Assembly (NCBI RefSeq): GCF_900696085.1
Contig: NZ_CAADFC020000033.1
Coordinates: forward strand, 62,001-126,000
Reading direction: 5' to 3'
From: Bradyrhizobium ivorense
Lineage (GTDB): Bacteria > Pseudomonadota > Alphaproteobacteria > Rhizobiales > Xanthobacteraceae
Length of the DNA: 64,000 nucleotides
Numbering within the stretch: position 1 is the first letter of the stretch; each line of letters starts with the position of its first letter. The notes under the pieces were generated by a model. The model saw only the letters and a program-made list of their open reading frames with translations, was not told the DNA's origin and searched no databases. Of the stretch, positions 51,616 to 58,788 are shown piece after piece. The position numbers were made by a program, and so were the translations under genes.

Positions 51616-52788
51616 TCAACTGCGCAGCGTGTCGAGATCCGCCATCGCGGTCGAGATCCGCTCCATCATCGCCAGCGTCGTCGCTTCGGACTGCATGGCC
51701 GGCAACAGCGGCGAATGGCACAAGGTGATCGTCCACATCAGGAGCGCGTGCACCATCTGCTGTCGGTAGTTGAGGAAGCTCCGGTCGAAATCCGGCTTGG
51801 TCCCCGTCAAGGCGCCGAAGCGGTCGAGATAGCGGAGCAGCAGATCCTTCTCCCACCTGCGGCGATCGTCCGGCGTGAGCGCCGCGGTCACCGCATAGGA
51901 AAAGTCCCGCGACCAATGACCGCGGGCAAGGCATTGCCAATCGCACAGGCCCATCTTGCCGGTTCCGGTGCGGTACCAGTTGCCGATATGTACGTCGGAG
52001 TGGATCAGTCCCTGCGGCTCGCTGTCGTGCACCGCAAGGGCTTGCATGGCGGCCGGCCAGACTGCGTCGCGCTGCGCCAGCACGCTCTTTGGGATGACAT
52101 GCGCGGCGGCGTCGAACGCCTTGCGCGTGTAATGCTCGAGGCTCATCTTCTCCGCGCCGATAGTAAACCATCGCGGATAGCTGGCGACCCACGGATAGCG
52201 TGCCGCCAGTTCGCCATTGCCGTAGAACTGCGCATGCAGCGTGGCCAGGACATCGACCATATCGTCCGCCATCTCGCGATCGACGTAGGTCTTGAAGTTG
52301 CAAAAGGTCGACGATTTGGTCGCGACCATGTCTTCAAGAAGAAGAATCGAGGCGTAGGTCTGGCGATCGAATGCCGCGTGATAGCCGATCGGCGCCTCGA
52401 TCCCGAGCTGCGGCCGCAACTGCATGTAGAAGCGGCCCTCGACCCGCGCGGTGCCGTTGAAGCCGCCGATCATCCGCGTGACGACGCTGGGCAGCGACTT
52501 CGTGAACATCGATCGCGGCAGGCCGGCGCGCTCGCCGGCATCATTGTAGCTGACGATCAACTGATGGCGTTCATGCGTCCCCGCGCTCGCGGGTTTCACG
52601 ACGACGTCGGTGACGACAGCGCCGGGATTTTTTTGGCAGAGCACGGCGGTCAGCCACTCCGGCGTAATGGCCCCGGGCGAGCACGGAACATCCTCCGCCC
52701 GGCGGGCCTTCGGCCGCGTCAGGCGCTCGAAGGCCACGCGTCCGCCAATTTTCAGCGCAGCCAGTGCCGTTGCACCCGAGGCAGCCAT
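51616..52788 (-). CDS. Aminoglycoside-phosphotransferase-fold kinase (EcKinase-like)
   Basis: A 390-residue protein of the APH/ecdysteroid-kinase superfamily. The catalytic loop LIHSDVHIGNWYR and the metal site GLCDWQ are intact, and LLLEDMVATK lies in the N-lobe. It differs clearly from the ACAD-linked kinase at 39980-41020. ATG 52788 has GGGAGGG upstream. It is a single gene with its own operator (D), divergent from the second binding protein. It might phosphorylate a hydroxylated alicyclic or terpenoid substrate, by analogy with ecdysteroid kinases; this is inference. Confidence 0.82.
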   Translation of the reverse strand: MAASGATALAALKIGGRVAFERLTRPKARRAEDVPCSPGAITPEWLTAVLCQKNPGAVVTDVVVKPASAGTHERHQLIVSYNDAGERAGLPRSMFTKSLPSVVTRMIGGFNGTARVEGRFYMQLRPQLGIEAPIGYHAAFDRQTYASILLLEDMVATKSSTFCNFKTYVDREMADDMVDVLATLHAQFYGNGELAARYPWVASYPRWFTIGAEKMSLEHYTRKAFDAAAHVIPKSVLAQRDAVWPAAMQALAVHDSEPQGLIHSDVHIGNWYRTGTGKMGLCDWQCLARGHWSRDFSYAVTAALTPDDRRRWEKDLLLRYLDRFGALTGTKPDFDRSFLNYRQQMVHALLMWTITLCHSPLLPAMQSEATTLAMMERISTAMADLDTLRS

Positions 52789-52834
52789 GGTCCCTCCCTG
52801 TTCCGCCGGCGACCAATATCGCCGTTCTGCATAA

Positions 52835-52854
52835 TTAGTACACTTCTGTACTAT
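52835..52854. promoter_or_regulatory. Regulon operator D
   Basis: TTAGTAC-ACTTCT-GTACTAT, 46 bp upstream of the kinase start. It is the most symmetric copy of the set (TTAGTAC against GTACTAT) and defines the consensus. The rest of the 266-bp divergent gap is GC-rich and shows no other signal except operator E. Confidence 0.75.
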
Positions 52855-52991
52855 CTTTAGCATAATCCGGACCGCGATCAAGGCATGGCTGCGCCGCATT
52901 ACGCGATCGGCGGAATTGAGCCCCTCGCAGCAACCGGTGCCCGGCGGGAAATTTCGTCGTGACGCTCTCCACATATTTCGTTTGATAATAT

Positions 52992-53011
52992 ATGGTACAT
53001 GTATGTACTTA
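52992..53011. promoter_or_regulatory. Regulon operator E
   Basis: ATGGTAC-ATGTAT-GTACTTA, 43 bp upstream of the binding-protein start. It keeps the GTAC-N6-GTAC core within a wider ATAATA/TATTAT inverted repeat. Confidence 0.65.
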
Positions 53012-53054
53012 TTATGCAGTCAGAACACATGACCGGAACGACATGGGAGAGAAC

Positions 53055-54242
53055 ATGAGGATTCCGATACTGGTCGGCGTTTCCGCACTTGTTTTCGGCA
53101 GCGTGGCTGGTGCTGCCGAGAAGCAGTACGGCCCGGGCGTCTCCGATACCGAGATCAAGATCGGCCAGACCGTTCCCTACAGCGGGCCCGCTTCAGCGTT
53201 TTCCAGCTATGGCCGCGTCATGACCGGCTATTTCCAGATGCTGAACGAAAGCGGCGGCATCAATGGCCGGAAGGTCAACCTGATCTCGCTCGACAATGCA
53301 TTCAGCCCGCCAAAGGCGATCGAACAGACCCGCAAGCTGGTCGACGACGACGGCGTCCTTGCCGAGGTCGGAACCGTCGGCACCGTCCCCAACGTCGCCG
53401 TTCAGAAATATCTGAACCAGAACAAGGTGCCGCAGGTGTTCATCTCGGCCGGTGGCCGCCGTTTCAACGATCCGCAGAATTTCCCCTGGACCGTGCCGTT
53501 CTATCCGCCGTTCGAAATGGAAGGCGCGACTTTCGGCAAGTTCATCGCCCGGAAGCTGCCCAACGCGAAGATCGCGGTGCTCTATCAGAATGACGATTAC
53601 GGCAAGGACTATCTGACCGGCTTCAAGTCGGGCCTGGGCGCGGATAGCGCCGCCAAAATCGTGGCGGAGGCGTCCTATGAGCTAAGCTATCCGACCGTCG
53701 ACTCCGAGGTTCTCAAGCTCAAGGCCTCCGGCGCGGACACGATCGTTTATTTCGCGACGCCCAAGTTTGCCGCACAGGCGATCAAGAAGGCCAACGAAGT
53801 GAACTGGAAGCCGGCGCAGTTCCTCGCCAGTCCAGTCAACTCGATCCAAGGCGTGCTGATGCCGGCCGGCCTGGAGAACGTCCAGGGTGCCTACACGACC
53901 CAGTTCACCAAGCAGGCTAGCGATCCGGCCTGGGCCGACGACCAGGAGGTGAAGGACTACATCGCCTTCATGAAGAAGTGGGCACCGAATGACAGCCCCA
54001 ACGATTTCATCGCGCTGTCCGGCTACATCAATGCGCAGGCCATCGCCAAGGGCCTGCAGCGATGCGGCGACAACCTGACACGCGAGAACCTGCTGGCCCA
54101 GGCCACGAGCTTCAACAAGGAGCGGGTCGGCATGCTGCTGCCGGGAATCGAGCTCTCCAATTCAAAGGAAAATTTCGCTCCTTACCGCACATTGCGCATG
54201 GCGATCTTCGAGAAGAACTCATGGAAGCTTCTCGAAGAGTAG
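53055..54242 (+). CDS. HAAT-type substrate-binding protein, additional
   Basis: A 395-residue periplasmic binding protein of the Leu/Ile/Val fold. It has a short Sec signal (MRIPILVGVSALVFGSVAGA, cleavage near GAA-EKQ) and the mature start GVSDTEIKIGQTVPYSGPAS. ATG 53055 has GGGAGAG upstream; another ATG is four codons earlier. No permease or ATPase genes follow, so it probably feeds the system-2 channel next door and broadens its substrate range. It is followed by a terminator-like hairpin and then by the thiolase-like gene, all controlled from operator E. Confidence 0.88.
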   Translation: MRIPILVGVSALVFGSVAGAAEKQYGPGVSDTEIKIGQTVPYSGPASAFSSYGRVMTGYFQMLNESGGINGRKVNLISLDNAFSPPKAIEQTRKLVDDDGVLAEVGTVGTVPNVAVQKYLNQNKVPQVFISAGGRRFNDPQNFPWTVPFYPPFEMEGATFGKFIARKLPNAKIAVLYQNDDYGKDYLTGFKSGLGADSAAKIVAEASYELSYPTVDSEVLKLKASGADTIVYFATPKFAAQAIKKANEVNWKPAQFLASPVNSIQGVLMPAGLENVQGAYTTQFTKQASDPAWADDQEVKDYIAFMKKWAPNDSPNDFIALSGYINAQAIAKGLQRCGDNLTRENLLAQATSFNKERVGMLLPGIELSNSKENFAPYRTLRMAIFEKNSWKLLEE

Positions 54243-54253
54243 CGCCGCGCCGT

Positions 54254-54278
54254 GCCTGCCGGGCATGTCCCGGCGGGC
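54254..54278 (+). terminator. Terminator-like hairpin after the binding-protein gene
   Basis: Stem GCCTGCCGGG / CCCGGCGGGC (one G-T pair) with loop CATGT, followed by CTTTA. The short T-run suggests partial termination, giving more binding protein than thiolase-like protein. An ATG for the thiolase frame (54265) lies inside the stem, which argues for a start further downstream. Confidence 0.5.
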
Positions 54279-54312
54279 CTTTATGCATTCAGAAGCGTTG
54301 GCGGAGACCGAG

Positions 54313-55461
54313 TTGAGCATCAAGGGCAAAGCCTACATCGCGGGAATCTATGAGCATCCCACCCGGCATGCGCCGGACAAATCGATCGCGCAGCTCCACG
54401 CCGAGGTCGCCAAGGGCGCGATCGAGGACGCCGGGCTGAGCAAGGACGACATCGACGGCTATTTTCTGTCCGGCGACGCGCCGGGCGGGACCTGGCCGAT
54501 GGTCGACTATCTCGGCCTGAAGGTCCGTCACATCGACAGCACCGATACTGGCGGTTCCTCCTACATCATCCAGCTCGGCCATGCGGCCGAAGCGATCGCG
54601 GCCGGCAAATGCTCAGTCGCCCTGATCACGCTGGCCGGCAAGCCGCGCACCAGCCACACGCCGCCGCGTGCACCCGGCGCGGAAGCCGATTTCGAGACAG
54701 CCTATGGCGCGACCACCCACAACGCCTACGGCATGTGCGCGATGCGCCACATGCACGATTACGGCACCACCTCCGAGCAGTTGGCCTGGATCAAGGTCGC
54801 GGCCTCCCATCATGCGCAATACAATCCGCATGCGCTGCTGAAGGAGGTCGTCACCGTCGAGGACGTCGTGAACTCGCCGATGATCTCCGATCCGCTGCAC
54901 CGGCTCGATTGCTGCGTCGTCACTGACGGCGGCGGCGCGCTGATCGTGACGTCTCCGGAAATCGCCAAGAGCCTGAAGAAGCCGCAGGTCCGGTTGATCG
55001 GTCACGGCGAGGCCATGAAGGGACCGAACGGCGGCAAGGATCTCGACCTCACCTATTCCGCCGGCGTCTGGTCCGGCCCGCGCGCCTTCGAGGAAGCCGG
55101 CGTGACGCCAGGGGACATCAAATACGCCTCGATCTACGACAGCTTTACCATCACCGTGCTGATGCAGCTGGAGGATCTCGGCTTCTGCAACAAGGGCGAA
55201 GGCGGAAAGTTCGTAGCCGACGGCAACCTGATCTCCGGCGTCGGCAAGCTGCCGTTCAACACCGACGGCGGCGGCCTCTGCAGCAACCATCCCGTCAATC
55301 GCGGCGGCATGACCAAGATCATCGAGGCGGTGCGGCAGCTTCGCGGCGAGGCGCATCCGAAGGTGCAGGTCAGGAACTGCGATCTCGCCATCGCCCACGG
55401 CACCGGCGGATTGCTGGGCGTGCGCCACGCCGCCTCGACGGCCATTCTGGAGCGTGTGTGA
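54313..55461 (+). CDS. Thiolase-like protein (SCP2/lipid-transfer type) without nucleophilic Cys
   Basis: About 382 residues of the thiolase fold, related to SCP2-thiolases and to Ltp2-type aldolases. By eye, the position of the first catalytic Cys is Gly in STDTGGSSYIIQLGHAAEAI, and the C-terminal Cys motif is AHGTGGLLGVRHAA; only a His in CSNHPVNRGGM remains. It is therefore unlikely to be a normal thiolase and could be a retro-aldolase-type lyase. TTG 54313 is preferred because GGAG lies 6 bp upstream and the protein then starts LSIKGKAYIAGIYEHPTR; ATG 54283 and 54265 are alternatives. It overlaps its DUF35 partner. Confidence 0.78.
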   Translation: MSIKGKAYIAGIYEHPTRHAPDKSIAQLHAEVAKGAIEDAGLSKDDIDGYFLSGDAPGGTWPMVDYLGLKVRHIDSTDTGGSSYIIQLGHAAEAIAAGKCSVALITLAGKPRTSHTPPRAPGAEADFETAYGATTHNAYGMCAMRHMHDYGTTSEQLAWIKVAASHHAQYNPHALLKEVVTVEDVVNSPMISDPLHRLDCCVVTDGGGALIVTSPEIAKSLKKPQVRLIGHGEAMKGPNGGKDLDLTYSAGVWSGPRAFEEAGVTPGDIKYASIYDSFTITVLMQLEDLGFCNKGEGGKFVADGNLISGVGKLPFNTDGGGLCSNHPVNRGGMTKIIEAVRQLRGEAHPKVQVRNCDLAIAHGTGGLLGVRHAASTAILERV

Positions 55462-55847
55462 TGAGCGAGAAGACATATCCAGCACCCGTGACAAATCCCG
55501 AGACGGCGCCATTCTGGGAAGCTGCCAAGGCCGGCAAGCTCATGATCAAGCGCTGCACCGCCTGCGGCGACGCGCACTATTTTCCGCGTTCGATCTGCCC
55601 GTTCTGCTTCTCCGATCGGACCGTATGGGAGGAGAGCTCGGGCGAGGCCACGATCTACACGTTCAGCCTGATGCGGAAATCGCCGACTGGACCGTACGCG
55701 ATTGCGTATGTGACGCTGAAGGAAGGTCCCTCGCTGCAGACCAACATCGTCGATTGCGATCTGGAGAAATTGAAGATCGGACAGAAGATGAAGGTGGTGT
55801 GGAAGCCGACAAGCGGCGCACCGCTACCGTTTTTCACGCTGGCCTGA
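55461..55847 (+). CDS. DUF35 / OB-fold zinc-ribbon partner protein
   Basis: A 128-residue protein. Four cysteines form a zinc ribbon (CTACG and CPFCF, about residues 32-50), followed by an OB-fold acyl-CoA-binding domain (ATIYTFSLMRKSPTGPYAIA). DUF35 proteins are partners of thiolase-like enzymes; in steroid degradation the Ltp2-ChsH2 complex is an example. The ATG at 55461 overlaps the thiolase stop (TGATG); GTG 55458 is one codon earlier. The stop codon abuts a dispersed repeat. Confidence 0.88.
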   Translation: MSEKTYPAPVTNPETAPFWEAAKAGKLMIKRCTACGDAHYFPRSICPFCFSDRTVWEESSGEATIYTFSLMRKSPTGPYAIAYVTLKEGPSLQTNIVDCDLEKLKIGQKMKVVWKPTSGAPLPFFTLA

Positions 55848-55946
55848 AGCGCGATGAGATTGGATCGAATCATCATCGCGCTTTAGCTCTTTGTTTTGAG
55901 CATGATCTTTTCGGAAAACCGCTTCGCACTTTTCCGGATCATGCTC
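55847..55946. repeat. Dispersed REP-like element, family 2, copy 2 (inverted)
   Basis: Reverse-complement copy of the element at 38061-38160. It starts AAGCGCGATGAGATTGGAT directly at the stop codon of the DUF35 gene and ends CCGGATCATGCT. Both arm pairs (AAGCGCGATGA with its partner, and AGCATGATC with GATCATGCT) are kept, so it can fold into two hairpins and may end transcription of the operon. Confidence 0.8.
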
Positions 55947-55954
55947 TAGAAAGT

Positions 55955-56099
55955 ACCTTCTCCCCTTGTGGGAGAAGGTGGCGCGTAGCGCCGGATGAGG
56001 GGTATCTCGCCATGCGGCACTGTCCTTGCGGAGCCAACCCCTCACCCGAATGAGTCTGTGGCTGCATTCTCGCAGCCCTCTCCCACAAGGGGAGAGGGC
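55955..56099. repeat. Dispersed palindromic repeat, family 1, copy 2
   Basis: A 145-bp element next to the REP copy. The arms CCTTCTCCC-cttgt-GGGAGAAGG and CCCTCTCCC-acaa-GGGGAGAGGG each fold alone and pair with each other. The middle has GGCGCGTAGCGCCGGATGAG and CCCCTCACCCGAATG, as in the copy at 863-985. Bases 56100-56155 up to the CoA-transferase stop show nothing further. Confidence 0.75.
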
Positions 56100-56155
56100 G
56101 CAGCAACTCACGCCGTCGCCGCGGAGGCGATCACGGAAGGTGCGCTGCATCACGA

Positions 56156-57346
56156 TCAGCTGATGACTTCGTCGCGACGCAATTCTGCGATGCTCTCGTT
56201 CGAAAGGCCCATCTCCCTCAACACATCATCGGTATGTTGCCCTAGCATCGGCGGTGGCAGGCCGGGCGCCCGGTCCTCGCCAACGAATGTCACGGGGTGG
56301 CCGACGCAGTTCAAGCGGCCCGCGGCGGGATGCTCATATTGCATGATCAGCTTGTCCGCCTTGGTGTGCGGGTGATCCAGCAGCTGCGCGAGCGTGTTGA
56401 TCGGCGAGCAGGGAATGCCGACCGCGTTCAGCACCTCGTTCCAGTCCGCAACCGTCCGCGTCGCGATGATCCCCTGCACGTGCTGCAGCGTTTCGGCGCG
56501 GTGCCTGACCCGCTCCGCGTTAGTCCGGAACTTCGGGTCGTCGACGATCGCGTTCAAGCCGGCGATCGCGCAGAACTTGCGCCAGAGATTGTCGTTGGCG
56601 ACGCCGATCATGATCGGCCCGTCGGCGGCTTCGAACGCCTGATAAGGACAAAGCGACTCGTGGCTGGAGCCGCATTTGGCCGGCTGCGTCCCGCGCTGCC
56701 AATAGGTCTGCAGATTGTAGCCGAGCAATCCCAGCGCGGTGTCGAACAGCGACACCTGGATCGCCCCGCCCCTGCCCGACTTCTCCCGCGCGAGCAAGCC
56801 GGCCAGGATGCCGCTGAAGGCATGTACGCCCGTCATCTGGTCGATCGGCGAGATCGGGCTGCGGATGTACCCGCCGCCCTCGTCGCCGGTCATGGACATG
56901 ATGCCGCCGAAGGCCTGCAGGATGACGTCGTAGCCAGGCGAGTTCTTGAGCGGTCCGGTCCGGCCGAAGCCGGAGATGCTGCAATGGACCAGCCGGCTGT
57001 TGAGTGCGCAAAGGGTAGCGGCATCGATGCCCAGCCGTTCGGCAACACCCGTGCCAAAACTTTCGATGGCGACGTCGGCGGATTTCGCCAGCTCGTGCAC
57101 GAGCTTTCGTCCCTTCTCCGACTTCATGTTGATCGCAATGCTGCGTTTGTTGCGATTGGCGCTCAGGAACACGGTGCCGAGGCCGGGCGCAGGAAACGGC
57201 GGCCACCCCCGCGTCTCGTCGCCCTGCCCCACCGCCTCGACCTTGATGACCTCGGCACCGAGGTCGCCGAGATATTGCGCGCAGAGCGGGCCGGCAAGAA
57301 CCTTTGAGAGATCGAGAACCTTGATGCCATCGAGCGGTCTTGACAC
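56156..57346 (-). CDS. CoA-transferase family III (CaiB/BaiF)
   Basis: A 396-residue class III CoA-transferase. LDLSKVLAGPLCAQYLGDLG is the N-terminal motif, and the active-site Asp lies in SPGYDVILQAFGGIMSMTG, with ANRNKRSIAINMKSEKG in between. It moves CoA from one acyl-CoA to a free acid and could activate the growth substrate at no ATP cost. GTG 57346 is supported by GGGAG. It follows the enoyl-CoA hydratase gene by 25 bp on the same strand. Confidence 0.88.
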   Translation of the reverse strand: MSRPLDGIKVLDLSKVLAGPLCAQYLGDLGAEVIKVEAVGQGDETRGWPPFPAPGLGTVFLSANRNKRSIAINMKSEKGRKLVHELAKSADVAIESFGTGVAERLGIDAATLCALNSRLVHCSISGFGRTGPLKNSPGYDVILQAFGGIMSMTGDEGGGYIRSPISPIDQMTGVHAFSGILAGLLAREKSGRGGAIQVSLFDTALGLLGYNLQTYWQRGTQPAKCGSSHESLCPYQAFEAADGPIMIGVANDNLWRKFCAIAGLNAIVDDPKFRTNAERVRHRAETLQHVQGIIATRTVADWNEVLNAVGIPCSPINTLAQLLDHPHTKADKLIMQYEHPAAGRLNCVGHPVTFVGEDRAPGLPPPMLGQHTDDVLREMGLSNESIAELRRDEVIS

Positions 57347-57371
57347 GACAGTCTCTCCCTTAGAGGCGCGA

Positions 57372-58670
57372 TCAATTCAGCCCGGCGGCAAACAAGCCGC
57401 CGAGATAGGCCGGAAAGCCTTGTTGTGTGACCAGCACGTAGTCGGCGGCGCGCCGCTCCGCCTCGTCGAGCTCCGAACGCCAGGTCGCGGCCACGGCGTC
57501 GGCATCGGCGAGCCGGGCGCGCAGCAATTCCTTGCCCCAGGTTTTCGGCTCGTCGTCGTGCCAATAGACGCCGCCAGCGATCCGGCCATCAAAGCTCGCC
57601 TTGCGCTGTCCGTCGCCACGAAAGCCGGCTCGCGCAAACGCCTCGTCAAGCTCCTGTCCTGATCCTGCTTGCGCACGCAGCGCATGCGAGACCGCGCCGA
57701 CGGCCTGCATGATCCTGGGATCGAGCCCCTTCTTCTTCAGCCGCTCGTAGTCGAGCCTGCCGAGAAACAGCGTCCTGATCATGTTGCGCGGCTCCCGCCG
57801 CTGAATCAGTTTTGCAAAGATCTGCATCTCGGTCCGGATCGCCGTATCGAAATCTTGCGGCAATCCCTGCGCGACGCAATCGAGGATCGCCGACGGTGCC
57901 GGATAGTGGCCGAGGGTGTCGGCGAGCATTTTGGTCCGGCATGCATCGACCTCGCCTGCGACGCGCTGTGCGGCAGCCGGACGCCAATCAGGTCGATCCC
58001 AGGGCTGGGTGGGAGCAGGACGCGACAGGACCCACCGTTCGGCGGCCGCAACCTCGTCGCCCGGCGCGACCAGTTCATGCGCAAGGCCAGCGGCGATCGC
58101 GGCCTGCCCCTTGATCCGTGCGCCGTCGAGCAGCACCGGAAGCGCAGCTTCGATTCCGATCAGGCGCGGCAGCCGTTGGGTTCCGCCGCCGCCCGGCAAC
58201 AATCCGACCAGCGACTCCGGCAAGCCGAATGTGGCCTGCGGCTGGTCGGCGAGCACCCTGTGATGGGCCGCAAGCGCGAATTCACAGCCGCCGCCCAATG
58301 CGAGGCCGGAAACCGCGACCGCAATCGGCTTGCCGGCGGTCTCGAGCCTGCGCAAAGCATGGCTCAGCCGAAAGAAGTGGTCGAAGGCAAGACGGTCGCG
58401 TTCACCCGGCGGCGCCGCCATGATCATGTCGTACGCCGTCTCCAGCTCGGCCAGATCGGCGCCGGCACAGAAGGCCGACGATTTTCCGGAGCTGATGACG
58501 ACGCCGGCCACGTCGCTCTGCCTGAGCCAGTCCGCAAACACGCCGAGCTCTTCGATCGCCGCGTTCGAGAACACGTTCATCGACCGCCCCGGCATATCGA
58601 AGATCAGGTGCAGGACGCCGTCCCCCGAAGGCTCCATGCGAAACTGCTTCAGCTCCGGTCCGATCGGCAT
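57372..58670 (-). CDS. Enoyl-CoA hydratase with FadJ-like C-terminal remnant
   Basis: A 432-residue protein. The N-terminal 250 residues form a complete crotonase domain: FCAGADLAELE oxyanion motif, and both catalytic Glu residues in LALGGGCEFAL and FGLPESLVGLLPGGGGTQRL. The following helical linker (RTEMQIFAKLIQ) resembles that of FadB/FadJ multifunctional proteins, but no NAD-binding Rossmann motif follows. The last residues VTQQGFPAYLGGLFAAGLN resemble the very end of FadJ. The dehydrogenase part is thus missing or replaced by about 150 residues of unclear fold. ATG 58670 has operator G 16 bp upstream. Confidence 0.82.
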   Translation of the reverse strand: MPIGPELKQFRMEPSGDGVLHLIFDMPGRSMNVFSNAAIEELGVFADWLRQSDVAGVVISSGKSSAFCAGADLAELETAYDMIMAAPPGERDRLAFDHFFRLSHALRRLETAGKPIAVAVSGLALGGGCEFALAAHHRVLADQPQATFGLPESLVGLLPGGGGTQRLPRLIGIEAALPVLLDGARIKGQAAIAAGLAHELVAPGDEVAAAERWVLSRPAPTQPWDRPDWRPAAAQRVAGEVDACRTKMLADTLGHYPAPSAILDCVAQGLPQDFDTAIRTEMQIFAKLIQRREPRNMIRTLFLGRLDYERLKKKGLDPRIMQAVGAVSHALRAQAGSGQELDEAFARAGFRGDGQRKASFDGRIAGGVYWHDDEPKTWGKELLRARLADADAVAATWRSELDEAERRAADYVLVTQQGFPAYLGGLFAAGLN

Positions 58671-58686
58671 CCTCGCCTCCTCAATT

Positions 58687-58706
58687 ACAGTTCATTGGTG
58701 TACGAT
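58687..58706. promoter_or_regulatory. Regulon operator G
   Basis: ACAGTTC-ATTGGT-GTACGAT, 16 bp before the hydratase start on the minus strand. It is a weaker copy but sits at the expected place in a divergent gap that also holds operator F. Confidence 0.55.
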
Positions 58707-58751
58707 CACGCTTGCGCTGGCCTAGTTTCGGGTTGTATACCCAATCTAGAT

Positions 58752-58771
58752 ACTGTACACTAGCGAACTAA
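58752..58771. promoter_or_regulatory. Regulon operator F
   Basis: ACTGTAC-ACTAGC-GAACTAA, 17 bp before the acyl-CoA dehydrogenase start. Its reverse strand shares the 14-base string TTAGTTCGCTAGTG with operator A 13 kb away. Confidence 0.7.
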
Positions 58772-58788
58772 ATCAGACAGGACGCGTT

